54,115 nt of DNA from Dorea sp. 5-2 (GTDB lineage: Bacteria > Bacillota > Clostridia > Lachnospirales > Lachnospiraceae), in the NCBI RefSeq assembly GCF_000403455.2, contig NZ_KE159722.1:92579-146693 (forward strand). The letters are read 5' to 3'. Under the pieces are notes generated by a model that was not told where the DNA came from, did no database searches, and was given only the letters and a program-made list of their open reading frames with translations. Within the stretch, counting starts at the first letter, position 1. Each line of letters starts with the position of its first letter. Position numbers and translations under genes: made by a program. Below are positions 42,478 to 52,091 of this stretch, piece after piece.

Positions 42478-44220
42478 ATGAGAAATAGATTGAGTGACAG
42501 ATTGGGAAATGGATTCGGATATAAGTCCGGACGCAGGTATGGAAAGCGAACCGCGGCTTTAGCGCTTGCAATGTGCATGTCGGTTTCCCTTGCAGGATGC
42601 GGAGGCAAGGTAAAGATTAATGACGGTACGTTCCGGCCGGTGGATGAGGCGGAGTTGGAATTTCCGCTTAAGGAAAAGACGACTCTGACGGGTATGATCA
42701 GTTATCCGGCAAATACGGAATCAGAGCCGAATAACCGGACGATTTTTAAGCGTCTGCAGGAGCAGACCAACGTGGAGATTGACTGGACGGCGATACAGTC
42801 CGATCAGTGGCCGGATAAGATCTCCTTGAACATGTCGGATCCTAATAAGCTGACGGACTTTATCTTTTCGGCGGATTTTACAGACAGCAATCTGTTGAAA
42901 TATGCGGATTATGGAGCGATTATCCCGGTGGAGGAATATATTGACGCCTATATGCCGAATCTGAAAGCGGCTTTTGACAAATATCCGGAATACCGGACGA
43001 TGTGTACGGATGTAAACGGGCATATCTGGGCTTTGCCGTGGATCGAGCAGCTTGGTTCCGGCAAGACGGCAATACAGAGCGTCGGGAACATGAGCTTTAT
43101 CAATAAGAAATGGCTGGATTTTCTGGATCTTGAGATTCCGGAGACGGTGGATGAATTCGAAGAGGTATTGATTGCATTTCGGGATAATGCGTCAGAGCTT
43201 CAAAAGGAATTCGGGATTGAAGGGAGCATTATTCCCATGTCCTGTATGGTGAATAGTGGTAACGAGGATATGGGAATCCTGATCAATGGTTTCGGTGAAG
43301 GATACGGGGATGTTGATAAGGATAAGAATAATGGCAGGCATATTGTGGTGACGGATGATCAGGAAGTGATCTGCTGCGCCACGCAGGAAGGCTATAAAGA
43401 AGGAATCGAGTGGCTGCATAAGCTGTACGAGGAAGATCTGATCGATCCGGAAGCGTTTACACAGGAATGGTCTACCTATGTATCGAAGGGTAAGTCCGGG
43501 CGTTACGGCGTATGTTTTAGCTGGGATGTAGGGAACATCGACAACTTGAAGGACTGGGTTCCGCTTCCGGTCCTGACGGCAGATACGCGGAACCTGACGC
43601 CTGAGAACGGCTCATTCACCAGCGGATTCAACCGGGGGCGTTGCGTGGTAACCTCTGTGGCAGAGAATCCGGCGCTGGTATGCGCATGGCTGGATCAGAT
43701 GTATGCGCCGCTGCAGTCTCCGCAGAACAACTGGGGAACATATGGTGAGGACGATGATTTTGATATCTTCGAGATGGGCAAGAATGCCGACGGTGAGGAT
43801 ATGTTAAAGCATGCGCCGTTAGGCGACGCGTCCCCGGTAGAGGTAAGAGAGGCGGAAGCAGTAGGAGGCCCGCTTGCCATCCTGGATGAATATTATGACG
43901 TGTATGTGACCTGTCCGGACGACGCGCAGTACCGTCTGGACTGGATCAAGGAGTACTATACGCCTGATATGAATAAGGAGTATGTATATCCGAATATTTT
44001 CATGAGCCGAGAGGATACGGAGAAGTTCTCGAACTTGCAGGCAGATATCCATAAGGAGATCAAGGCGAAGAAGGCGGATTGGATCATGAATGGCTTTACG
44101 GATAAGGATTGGGAAAAATATCTGGATAAGCTCGAGGCATATGGACTCAGTGAATATCTGGAGTTATTCCAAAAGTATCTGGATTCGTATAATGCAAGTA
44201 TGGCAGGAAATAATAAGTAA
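42478..44220 (+). CDS. LplA-like sugar-binding lipoprotein
   Basis: A 580-residue extracellular binding protein of the large LplA type. A long basic lead is followed by a hydrophobic segment and the lipobox SLAGC (about residue 40). ATG 42478 is preceded by AAGGAGG; the frame from 42433 has none. With LplB and LplC-like permeases and the GH32 enzyme it should bind sucrose or fructo-oligosaccharides. Confidence 0.88.
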   Translation: MRNRLSDRLGNGFGYKSGRRYGKRTAALALAMCMSVSLAGCGGKVKINDGTFRPVDEAELEFPLKEKTTLTGMISYPANTESEPNNRTIFKRLQEQTNVEIDWTAIQSDQWPDKISLNMSDPNKLTDFIFSADFTDSNLLKYADYGAIIPVEEYIDAYMPNLKAAFDKYPEYRTMCTDVNGHIWALPWIEQLGSGKTAIQSVGNMSFINKKWLDFLDLEIPETVDEFEEVLIAFRDNASELQKEFGIEGSIIPMSCMVNSGNEDMGILINGFGEGYGDVDKDKNNGRHIVVTDDQEVICCATQEGYKEGIEWLHKLYEEDLIDPEAFTQEWSTYVSKGKSGRYGVCFSWDVGNIDNLKDWVPLPVLTADTRNLTPENGSFTSGFNRGRCVVTSVAENPALVCAWLDQMYAPLQSPQNNWGTYGEDDDFDIFEMGKNADGEDMLKHAPLGDASPVEVREAEAVGGPLAILDEYYDVYVTCPDDAQYRLDWIKEYYTPDMNKEYVYPNIFMSREDTEKFSNLQADIHKEIKAKKADWIMNGFTDKDWEKYLDKLEAYGLSEYLELFQKYLDSYNASMAGNNK

Positions 44221-44271
44221 CCTGAATTGTAATCAGGATTGGAGAAATAATTAAGAGAGGAAGAAAGAGTT

Positions 44272-45756
44272 ATGACAAGTCAGACATTACGTGAAGCAAG
44301 AAAATATGAAGAGGCTTCCGAGAAATTGATCGGTAAAGAGGAGCGTCCCGATTTCCACCTGACTCCACGTACAGGCTGGATGAATGACCCCAATGGCTTT
44401 TCGTATTATAAAGGCAGGTATCATTTGTTTTATCAGTATTATCCTTATGAATCGAAGTGGGGCCCTATGCATTGGGGACATGCGGTAAGCAGCGACTTAC
44501 TCCATTGGGAATATCTTCCTTGCGCCCTTGCGCCGGACGAGGCGTATGACAGGGACGGCTGTTTTTCCGGAAGCGCGGCGGTACTGCCGGACGGGAGGCA
44601 GCTGCTGATGTATACCGGCGTGTTAAAGGAGCATCAGGAACGCGATATCTACCGGGAAGTGCAGACACAGTGCATGGCTGTGGGCGACGGGATCGACTAT
44701 GAGAAATATGAACAGAATCCTGTGCTGGATCAGCGGGATATACCAGAGGGCAGCAGCCGTTTTGATTTCCGTGATCCTAAGATGTGGATGAAAGCCGACG
44801 GGACCTATGCCTGTGTCGTAGGGAATCGTCCGGCGGATGGAAGCGGGCAGATTCTGTTGTATGAGAGCGCCGACGGATTTCAGTGGAAGTTTAAAAGCAT
44901 ACTTGTCTCCAATCATGACCGTTTCGGGAAGATGTGGGAGTGTCCGGATTTCTTTGAGCTGGACGGAAAGTGGGTATTGCTTACAAGTCCGCAGGATATG
45001 CTCCCGGAAGGGTTCGAATATCACAATGGAAATGGGACGCTCTGTCTGATCGGTGATTATGATGAAGAGAACGGCAGTTTTAAGGAAATGCAGAATCAGT
45101 CTGTTGATTATGGGATTGATTTTTATGCGCCGCAGACTGTAGCGGCGCCGGACGGACGCCGGATTATGATCGGATGGATGCAGAACTGGGATGCATGTGG
45201 GATCCGTTCACCGGAAGAGCCGTGGTTTGGCCAGATGAGCCTGCCAAGGGAATTGTCTCTAAAAGACGGCAGGTTATACCAGAGGCCGGTCAGAGAGTTT
45301 GACGCCCTGCGGCGTAATAAGATAGAATATACGGATGTAGCGGTTTCAGGAGTGGTGAAGCTTGACGGGATCAAGGGAAGAAAGGTAGATATGGAGCTGA
45401 CAGTCCGTCCGGAAGGCGGGCAGGAGCTGTATCAGAAATTTGCCGTTCGTTTTGCCCAGGATGATACATATTATACTTCCCTTAGCTTCCGCCCCAGGGA
45501 GTCGATCCTTAAGGTAGACCGGAAGTTCTCCGGTTCCAGAAGGGCAATCATCCATCAGCGGCGCAGCCTGGTAAATACTGCGGACGGCGAATTGAAGCTA
45601 AGGATCATACTGGATCGTTTCAGCGTAGAAGTCTTCGTAAATGACGGAGAGCAGGTGATGTCGGCTGCTATGTATACCAGACAGGAGGCGGATGGGATAT
45701 CATTTTTTGCCGATGGAACTGCCAATATAGATGTCGTGAAGTATGAGCTTGAATAG
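44272..45756 (+). CDS. GH32 beta-fructosidase (sucrose/fructan hydrolase)
   Basis: A 494-residue GH32 enzyme without signal peptide, so intracellular. The three acidic catalytic motifs are intact: WMNDPNG with nucleophile Asp39, FRDP (167-169), and WECP with acid/base Glu223. A C-terminal beta-sandwich ends in SVEVFVNDGE. It hydrolyses sucrose or imported fructo-oligosaccharides to fructose. AGAGGAAG precedes the ATG. It is the last gene of the importer operon. Confidence 0.92.
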   Translation: MTSQTLREARKYEEASEKLIGKEERPDFHLTPRTGWMNDPNGFSYYKGRYHLFYQYYPYESKWGPMHWGHAVSSDLLHWEYLPCALAPDEAYDRDGCFSGSAAVLPDGRQLLMYTGVLKEHQERDIYREVQTQCMAVGDGIDYEKYEQNPVLDQRDIPEGSSRFDFRDPKMWMKADGTYACVVGNRPADGSGQILLYESADGFQWKFKSILVSNHDRFGKMWECPDFFELDGKWVLLTSPQDMLPEGFEYHNGNGTLCLIGDYDEENGSFKEMQNQSVDYGIDFYAPQTVAAPDGRRIMIGWMQNWDACGIRSPEEPWFGQMSLPRELSLKDGRLYQRPVREFDALRRNKIEYTDVAVSGVVKLDGIKGRKVDMELTVRPEGGQELYQKFAVRFAQDDTYYTSLSFRPRESILKVDRKFSGSRRAIIHQRRSLVNTADGELKLRIILDRFSVEVFVNDGEQVMSAAMYTRQEADGISFFADGTANIDVVKYELE

Positions 45757-45777
45757 ATATTTCCGTTGGGCCTTGTA

Positions 45778-45838
45778 TCGTTTCTCTATATAACAGTGTC
45801 GCCTTGCTGTACCCGGAGGCTTTTGCGATATCATCCAT
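45778..45838 (-). pseudogene. TetR helix-turn-helix fragment
   Basis: On the minus strand, an ATG at 45838 reads MDDIAKASGYSKATLLYRET, the DNA-binding helix-turn-helix of TetR proteins, and then runs into the GH32 3' flank. The rest of the gene is absent. Confidence 0.45.
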
Positions 45839-45884
45839 ACAATTAAACTTATAGTTTAGTCGTATGGATGATTTTTCTTTTTGT
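45830..45884 (+). terminator. Terminator of fructoside operon
   Basis: A perfect 11-bp stem (45830-45840 with 45862-45872) is followed by TTTTTCTTTTTG. It also overlaps the edge of the duplicated DUF3267 block. Confidence 0.75.
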
Positions 45885-46640
45885 CAATCGTATTGTGAAG
45901 AAATTATAAAATCTCCAATGACAAATAGGTTTGATTACGATATAATAAAAACGGCATTGACATCTATAGAGGGACGAAAGAGTACAGTATCGAAGTCTGG
46001 AGGGAATTGGATATGGAAAAAGAAAATTAACAGATAAAGAATTGAAACGTAAAGATCACTTTGAAAAACTAAACGCTGAAATGCAGAAAAAAGGATATCA
46101 AATGAAGAATATGATCATTGATATCCGGCAGGCGAATTATCAGGGACCTTTGAGTATGCTGCCATTTATGCTTTTGGCGTTGGGGGCGTATTATTATGTG
46201 AACGGTTTTGATTTAGATGGGATCTCTATCGGAGCTGTCGTGGCGGCATATGTGCTCATGCTGGTCCTGATCATTCTGCATGAGTTAATACATGGGATCA
46301 CCTGGGGGATTTTTGCAAAGGATCATTTTCATTCGATTGACTTTGGATTCATTCGGAGCAGTTTTACCCCATACTGTACATGCTCAGAACCGATGAAAAA
46401 GTGGCAGTATCTGTTAGGGGCGGCTATGCCGACATTGGTTTTAGGATGCGCAGTTGCAGCGGCTGCGGTGATGACAGATCGATTATTGCTGTTTTTCGTG
46501 GCAGAGATCATGCTGCTGTCAGGCGGCGGAGATTTCCTGATCATACTGAAAATCTTGTTATACCGCACGGATAAGAAAGTGTGTATTGCGATCATCCTTA
46601 TGAATGTGGCTTTGTTGTTTTTGAGAAATAGAATTGAATG
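45877..46640 (+). repeat. Duplicated DUF3267 block, copy B
   Basis: Near-identical to 28796-29570 through the leader and gene. Differences include a 7-nt deletion at the start of the gene (after ATGGAAAAAG) and a 4-nt deletion near its end. Confidence 0.85.
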
Positions 46641-46641
46641 A
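46014..46641 (+). pseudogene. DUF3267 gene, frameshifted at both ends
   Basis: The native ATG (46014, after GGAGGG) now reads MEKEN and stops, because 7 nt are missing relative to copy A. The long internal frame can only begin at 46042. Near the end a 4-nt deletion replaces the normal DHPYECGFVVFEK ending by an unrelated hydrophobic tail. The central part, with HELIHG and four spans, is unchanged, so decay is recent. The same gene is intact at 28933. Confidence 0.85.
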
Positions 46642-46656
46642 CACTTTTTTGTAAAA

Positions 46657-46845
46657 ATGCTTTTATATGCAGGTACATTATTGATGTTTTTTAACTGGAT
46701 TTTGTGTATTCTAACCGTTTTCGCCGTCATCATGTACCATTTGCAGATTGTCAATGTGGAGGAGGATTTTCTGCTTGCCGCATTTGGAAATGAGTATCTG
46801 CAATATAAGAAAAAAGTCTGCCGTTATATTGGCAGGAAACGATAA
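46657..46845 (+). pseudogene. Isoprenylcysteine methyltransferase-like C-terminal fragment
   Basis: A 62-codon frame ends with IVNVEEDFLLAAFGNEYLQYKKKVCRYIG, which matches the C-terminal signature of ICMT/phospholipid-methyltransferase-like membrane proteins (HxxxVExxLxxxFGxxYxxYxxxVxRY). Only the last membrane span and tail remain of a family usually 150-200 residues long. It has no ribosome site. Confidence 0.6.
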
Positions 46846-46907
46846 TTTCCGGTTGTGTATTGATATCTGTGCGTGTTACAATGGTTTCAACACGAGGGAG
46901 GAATATC

Positions 46908-47435
46908 ATGGAAACACTGGAAACCGCACTGGATGAAAATGGCAATCAGGTTGTTATTCTGCCGGACATTATTTTTTCTGGCAAACAGAATATAGACTGG
47001 AATGAGGTGGAGAAGTATCTGGAGCGTTTTGTCGGGAAATTGGTGGAAATAGCGAAGACCGGCGACATTATTTATTTGGGAAAAGACTTCCCGGATGAAT
47101 ATTCCGGTTCAAAATATACAAGGAAAATGAAAGGCGGCAGGGCGAAGGCGAAAGCCAATGCGGCACAGGGCATCCGTGAAATGGTGGGGATTGCAACGGA
47201 TAAAAGGTTCCGAGAGAATCGGAAAGAGAAACATTCTGGTGATGCCTCTAACGGCTGGTATTACTACACGACACGGTTTGCCATGCCGATATATAATAAT
47301 GATGTGAAAACGGAAAACTATAGTATTTATTCCGGCTGTCTGGTGGTAAACTGTACGGGGAAAGGGAAGATGTACCTGTATGATCTGGTGGACATAAAAA
47401 AAGAAGCGAGTAACCCACTCAGGACTAACAGGTAG
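46908..47435 (+). CDS. Hypothetical protein, possible PBECR-like nuclease domain
   Basis: A 175-residue protein starting after GAGGGAGG (the earlier ATG at 46860 has no site). The C-terminal half has RFAMPIYNNDVKTENYSIYSGCLVVNCTGKGKMYLYDLVDIKKE. That Tyr-rich beta pattern with a YDxxxIKKE ending recalls phage-borne PBECR-type (barnase/EndoU/colicin/RelE-like) domains. The middle (KGGRAKAKANAAQGI) is basic. No antitoxin-like gene is beside it. The family call is weak; the gene itself looks real. Confidence 0.5.
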   Translation: METLETALDENGNQVVILPDIIFSGKQNIDWNEVEKYLERFVGKLVEIAKTGDIIYLGKDFPDEYSGSKYTRKMKGGRAKAKANAAQGIREMVGIATDKRFRENRKEKHSGDASNGWYYYTTRFAMPIYNNDVKTENYSIYSGCLVVNCTGKGKMYLYDLVDIKKEASNPLRTNR

Positions 47436-47622
47436 CCAGTGGTACAAAACCGCCTCTCTTTGATTAAAAGAATACCATTGGGCAAAAAATTTGTCAATCC
47501 TTTTTTCCCTAGAGTTTCCGCAGATTTATCCACAAAACCCTAACCCGGATAAACCGGAAAAGTTTTTTTGCATTTCCTCCAAATTTCAAGTACAATAAAG
47601 AAAACTATTGGAGGATGTGTTC
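47436..47622. other. Leader of the 500-residue protein gene
   Basis: A 187-bp gap with no gene. It contains a poly-T stretch and AACCCGG...AACCGG repeats near 47541-47558. A GGAGG site precedes the next ATG. No terminal inverted repeats could be confirmed by eye. Confidence 0.4.
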
Positions 47623-49125
47623 ATGTTACTTACGGATAAATATGCTGACAAAATGAATGGTATCATCACTTGCTATGACCGTATGATCATCCAGGGCTAT
47701 ATCCCCGGATGGAGTTATGCGGAAGGTATGACCAGCTATTTAAAAGCCAACAACATCCGTATTTTTGATTTTTCGACTTTCTCCCAGCCTCTTACGGAAC
47801 AGATCCGTGCCAATGCCCAGCGCATTGCAGATGAAAACGGCATCCAGATTGAGTTCATCCGGAAACTCCGGGCGTTCCGAAAAGATGACCGCATCCAGGA
47901 GATCATTCAGAAAACCGGTAAGTCTGAGGGGCTGATTCATATCTTTTCTGCCATGGAACAATGCAATACTTATAAGCCATGGCATGATAAAACAACCGGA
48001 AAAACATTCCTTAAGTTTGACCAAAGCAAATGTCTCCATTATTATTTTTATTTTATAGATAAAGAACTCGGCTTGTGTTATCTCCGGGTCCCCACCTGGG
48101 CTCCCTTCCGACTACAGTTCTACATGAACGGTCATAATCTTCTGGCCCATAAGCTGCAAAAGAAAGGGATCACTTACCGTATGCATGATAACGCCTTCCT
48201 TGAAATCTCTGATGTCGAAACTGCCCAGAAACTATCTGACAGAATCAACCCGGAAGGTCTCCATAAAATCCTGGATGTATTTGCAAAACGCTACTGCCCC
48301 ATTGCGGAATCGCTCGGTCTCGGCTACACTTGGACAGTCCAACAGATTGAGTGTGCAACCGATATCATGTTCAAACAGGCCTGTGACCTGGAGCCCCTTT
48401 ATGATGAGATCATCCGGACGGCAATCTTTACGGTAAAGCCGGATAACATCGCTGCATTCCTGGGACAGCGCATTACCTATAACTGTAAGAAAGAAGTCGG
48501 TACAAACTATAACCAGCGTATTCTCGGTACGAGAATCAAACACCATATGGGTGATGTATCAATTAAAATGTATGATAAATTTGGCTGTGTCTTACGGATA
48601 GAAAGTACTTGCAATGACATCGGGACTTTTCGTGTAAAACGGAAAGTGGAACACAGGGACGGCAGTTCCACAGAACAAAAAGCGCCTTTGAAAAAAAGTA
48701 TTTATAGCCTGTATCAGTTATTCACAATCATGAAAGCCGCCAACTACCGGTATCTGGAATTCGTATCATCCTTTGATGACCACAGCGGCGGAAAGAAGAA
48801 TCTTACAAAAGCAACAGAGGCTGTTAAGGAGAAAGGCCGTTCCTACCGTGGGCTGAACTTCTTTTCCCAAAAAGATCTGTTGGTACTGGAAGTGATCAGC
48901 CGTGGCGAATACATGACTTTTGGAATGCAGGGAAAGGATATCCGCCGCCATCTGGAGGATATCAGTCCGTCTGCCATGTCGAGAATTTTTAAGCGGCTCC
49001 GTCTCCATGGGATTATTGAACGGGTTCAAGGAACTTATAAGTATTTTACAACAGCTTACGGCAAAGAAGTCATTGCGGCAGGATTAACCGTTAGAAACCT
49101 TGTGCTTATACCAGCATTGGCATAA
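47623..49125 (+). CDS. Unrecognised 500-residue protein with C-terminal winged helix
   Basis: Not assigned to a known function. The protein has an N-terminal alpha/beta domain (about 1-95, ITCYDRMIIQGYIPG and IRIFDFSTF). A central block follows with HIFSAMEQCNTYKPWHDKTTGKT, FYFIDKELGLCYLRVPTWAPFRLQFYMNGHN and HDNAFLEI. After a basic region (CGVLRIESTCNDIGTFRVKRKVEHR), it ends in a winged helix-turn-helix (about 430-490, FGMQGKDIRRHL...SAMSRIFKRLRLHGIIERV). I recall large, widely dispersed proteins of this type in many bacteria, often near transposases, which suggests a mobile or self-spreading family. ATG 47623 follows GGAGGATG. It is intact and stands alone. Confidence 0.55.
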   Translation: MLLTDKYADKMNGIITCYDRMIIQGYIPGWSYAEGMTSYLKANNIRIFDFSTFSQPLTEQIRANAQRIADENGIQIEFIRKLRAFRKDDRIQEIIQKTGKSEGLIHIFSAMEQCNTYKPWHDKTTGKTFLKFDQSKCLHYYFYFIDKELGLCYLRVPTWAPFRLQFYMNGHNLLAHKLQKKGITYRMHDNAFLEISDVETAQKLSDRINPEGLHKILDVFAKRYCPIAESLGLGYTWTVQQIECATDIMFKQACDLEPLYDEIIRTAIFTVKPDNIAAFLGQRITYNCKKEVGTNYNQRILGTRIKHHMGDVSIKMYDKFGCVLRIESTCNDIGTFRVKRKVEHRDGSSTEQKAPLKKSIYSLYQLFTIMKAANYRYLEFVSSFDDHSGGKKNLTKATEAVKEKGRSYRGLNFFSQKDLLVLEVISRGEYMTFGMQGKDIRRHLEDISPSAMSRIFKRLRLHGIIERVQGTYKYFTTAYGKEVIAAGLTVRNLVLIPALA

Positions 49126-49312
49126 GTGTTTTTCTTATGCAGAAATTTTGCCATTTTGCGTCAAAAAATATTTATAAGTGGCCTAATTCCATCAACCCTA
49201 GCAATATTCTTGAATGTATTTGGATTAAGCAAACTAAAACATTCTTCTTTTTACAAATAAAGAGAGAACTGGCTAAAATATAAAACCAATTCTCTGTGCA
49301 AAGAAAGTCATG
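49126..49312. other. AT-rich flank with terminator-like stem
   Basis: No gene is seen. A stem pairs AGAGAACTGG (49263-49272) with 49286-49295 (one G-T pair), followed on the minus side by T-rich sequence. It may terminate the minus-strand remnant that ends at 49313. Confidence 0.45.
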
Positions 49313-49552
49313 TCACCATAATTCTATTGAATCTTCCGCATCTACCCACATCTGCATACTGCCATCAAGATATAGCGTTGCATATTCAAGAGGATTGTCT
49401 ATTGCTAAAGCATTTAAGGCACATTAAGAGCATGGTGTTGTTTTCAATCCTTCTTCCGCTTTTCTACAGTCTATCCGTAAAACATATCCGTCAAAAGTGA
49501 TTACGTCAATGCAGTTATGGAGCATATTATAAGCTGCACAAATAAATCTCAT
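49313..49552 (-). pseudogene. DUF6061-like small gene with internal stop
   Basis: From an ATG at 49552 a minus-strand frame reads MLHNCIDVITFDGYVLRIDC, an in-frame TAA follows near 49427, and then LAIDNPLEYATLYLDGSMQMWVDAED. The second part matches the ending I associate with DUF6061 proteins of Lachnospiraceae elements. One stop codon breaks an otherwise continuous frame of about 80 codons. Confidence 0.45.
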
Positions 49553-49653
49553 ATCTTATCAGTCCTTTTTTGTCGGTGTTTTGGAGAAATTTTTGCTCTT
49601 ATACTGCCACAGACAGGACGGAGTATCCATTTTGTTTACGTACATTCCACCTG

Positions 49654-50802
49654 TTACTCAATCATAATTTCCTTGACAGAAATCTTCTTGATCTTTTCGG
49701 AGTATACATACATCAGGACTTCATAAATTGTGATAAAACAAACAAGAGAAATAAGCATAACAGGAAAGTCAAATTTATATTCAGGTACGCTCTCAAAATC
49801 CTTAAATACAATATCCACCATAAGCCGCAACAATCCATACTGATATACTGTTCCAATTACAAAACCGATATAGGACATTGGTCTGTATCCTCCTAAAATC
49901 GCCCGGCAGCATTCTTTCTGTGAATAACCGAATACCCTCATCATAGCAATCGTTTTTGTATTTCCGTTTATCGCTGTAGTTATGGCAAGAAACAGAGTTG
50001 TAAACGCTAATACAAGTCCGATGACCAGCATCATCACACCCATCATTTCACTTGATAAATCTTTCATATTAAACGACATTTGTGTCATAGCTGAAAAACA
50101 AAACGAAGCGAAAATAATGAAAAATACAAGTGCTTTTTTTGATTTCAAGGTGTTCCTTTTCAAATCCTCCACAAACGACAATTCTCTGTTTTTTTCGATT
50201 CTGCGGCGTGGTGTTTTAGAAGCAGTCTGTAGATGATCTTTCAAAAGCAGCAACACAGGCTTTTTTAATTTGTACCAGGCGTAACAAACCGAAAGAGACG
50301 AAAAACACACAGTCGGCAATACCACGAAATAAAACAAAATGCTTGGATGAAAATTTATAGTTATCTCGGGAAGCAGTTTATCTTCATTTTGCAGAGCGTA
50401 AAACCATGGCATTATGAGAAATGCTCCTGCATATCCGATTGCGGTTCCGATAAAAGTACTAATCCCGAATACGCAAAAGTTTTTTGCAATTTTAAAATTT
50501 GAATATCCCAACGCCTTTAATATCCCAAGTTCTTTCTTATGCGTGTCAATATAATGCTTAATATAAAACAACAACATAACAACCGCGGTTAAAAGCATAC
50601 ATCCGCCGCTTACAAGGCATACGACTTTTACGGTAGAAACCTGTGCATTATAAAAAATCATTGACAACTCAGATGTTATTTCACTCTCAATTAACCGGAC
50701 ATCAAAATAAAAATTCACAAACATTGTACATATAAGAACGGCACAACAGGCGATAATGGAAATGCCGATGAGTTTTGAAGCATTTTTTATTCCAACAAGC
50801 AT
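49654..50802 (-). CDS. FtsX-like ABC permease
   Basis: A 382-residue membrane protein with two FtsX/MacB-type modules. One hydrophobic span sits near the start and three follow, with KKELGILKALGYSNFKIAKNF (about residue 110) as the first cytoplasmic coupling segment. Four more spans include TKTIAMMRVFGYSQKECCRAI. The frame extends to 50844, but GGATGGTGATGG couples the ATG at 50802 to the ATPase stop just upstream. It forms an efflux or lipoprotein-handling transporter with the ATPase. Full-length family members are often longer (about 650-800), so this may be a short form. Confidence 0.75.
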   Translation of the reverse strand: MLVGIKNASKLIGISIIACCAVLICTMFVNFYFDVRLIESEITSELSMIFYNAQVSTVKVVCLVSGGCMLLTAVVMLLFYIKHYIDTHKKELGILKALGYSNFKIAKNFCVFGISTFIGTAIGYAGAFLIMPWFYALQNEDKLLPEITINFHPSILFYFVVLPTVCFSSLSVCYAWYKLKKPVLLLLKDHLQTASKTPRRRIEKNRELSFVEDLKRNTLKSKKALVFFIIFASFCFSAMTQMSFNMKDLSSEMMGVMMLVIGLVLAFTTLFLAITTAINGNTKTIAMMRVFGYSQKECCRAILGGYRPMSYIGFVIGTVYQYGLLRLMVDIVFKDFESVPEYKFDFPVMLISLVCFITIYEVLMYVYSEKIKKISVKEIMIE

Positions 50803-50806
50803 ACCA

Positions 50807-51499
50807 TCACCATCCAATCTCATAAGCGGTCTTTTTCGTTTCATTTGTATAGATTTCAGATATTTTTCCGCTGTTCATTTTTATAACGGTGTCAGCCATT
50901 TCCGCAATATTCAGATTGTGTGTTACCAATATGATCGTAAAATCATATTCCTTTTGAAGTTTACAGATATGATCAAGAACCTGCCGCCCTGTTTGTTCGT
51001 CTAATGCGCCTGTCGGTTCGTCAAGAAATAAAACTCTCGGTCTTTTTGCCAAAGCTCTTGCAATCGATACTCTTTGCTGTTCGCCGCCTGAAAGCTCGCT
51101 GGGATATTTATGTAATTTTTCTCCAAGTCCAACTGCCTCAATGACGGTTTTATAGTCTTTGTTATCTGCTAAGTCAGCGCCCATTTTCACATTTTGATCG
51201 ACGTTCATATTGGGCAGCAGATAGTATTGCTGAAAGATAAATCCGACATTTTCCTTACGAAATGAAGTGACTTCATTATCAGAAAGCGCTGTAATATCCG
51301 TTCCGTCATAAAACACTTTCCCGCTGTCAGGGCGTTCAAGACCTGAAAATACATTCAAAAAAGTTGATTTGCCCGAACCTGACGCACCGAGAATAACCAC
51401 AAAATCATTATCCTCAATATCCAGACTGATGCCCTTTAATACTTGGAATCGGCTTTCTCCATTTCCGTATGATTTTATGATATCTTCCGCTTTAATCAT
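50807..51499 (-). CDS. ABC transporter ATP-binding protein (MacB/LolD-type)
   Basis: A 230-residue ATPase with Walker A GASGSGKST (38-46), Q-loop FIFQQYYLLPNM, signature LSGGEQQRVSIARALA (about 134) and Walker B RVLFLDEPTGALD (about 155). All are intact. It belongs to the MacB/LolD/SalX group that pairs with FtsX-like permeases. It lies between a TetR gene (8-nt overlap) and the permease. Confidence 0.9.
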   Translation of the reverse strand: MIKAEDIIKSYGNGESRFQVLKGISLDIEDNDFVVILGASGSGKSTFLNVFSGLERPDSGKVFYDGTDITALSDNEVTSFRKENVGFIFQQYYLLPNMNVDQNVKMGADLADNKDYKTVIEAVGLGEKLHKYPSELSGGEQQRVSIARALAKRPRVLFLDEPTGALDEQTGRQVLDHICKLQKEYDFTIILVTHNLNIAEMADTVIKMNSGKISEIYTNETKKTAYEIGW

Positions 51500-52073
51500 T
51501 ATTTTCTTCCTCCATTATCTTTTTCAAAATGCTTATGCATACCTCAGTAATCATTGTACTGATCTCTTCGTCTGTAAAACGGCACATCTTTGTGGCGCAA
51601 AGGGATGCAATTCCGTGTGTATAGATCCAAAGATGATGATATAGCTTTTTCGCAGATGACTTGCAGATCTTGTAATCGTCTTGAATCGACAACAGAATTT
51701 GCTCATAACTTTCATCGATCAGAGGAAGCACACCTGATAAGTCGGGAATTTGCTTTTGCTCCGTCATAAAGAGGAGCTGAAAAAGCTTTGGCTCATTAAC
51801 AGAGAAAAGAATATATTGCGAACCTACGCCTTTGAAAGGGTGCGCCGCTGTCAGACCTTTATTGACGTATTCTTTATACAAAGTTTTAGCAGCCTCGATC
51901 ATAGCCTGCTGAACTTCTTCCATATTTTTGAATACAGTAAAAATCGGTCTTGCAGAGCTGGCGAGGTATGTTCCCAATGCTCTGGAAGTTAAAGCTTCAT
52001 ATCCGTCTGTCCTGACAATATTTAATGCGGCTTCAATAATTTCTGCTCTTGTAAATTTTGCTTTCGGCGGCAT
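51492..52073 (-). CDS. TetR-family regulator of ABC module
   Basis: A 193-residue repressor with an N-terminal helix-turn-helix (about residues 8-50, EIIEAALNIVRTDGYEALTSRALGTYL) and a helical ligand-binding domain. It precedes and overlaps the ABC genes, and the palindromes upstream are likely its operator. Ligand-induced release would switch on the transporter, as in drug-efflux modules. AAAGGAGA lies before the ATG. Confidence 0.88.
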   Translation of the reverse strand: MPPKAKFTRAEIIEAALNIVRTDGYEALTSRALGTYLASSARPIFTVFKNMEEVQQAMIEAAKTLYKEYVNKGLTAAHPFKGVGSQYILFSVNEPKLFQLLFMTEQKQIPDLSGVLPLIDESYEQILLSIQDDYKICKSSAKKLYHHLWIYTHGIASLCATKMCRFTDEEISTMITEVCISILKKIMEEENND

Positions 52074-52091
52074 ACTTTATTTCTCCTTTTT

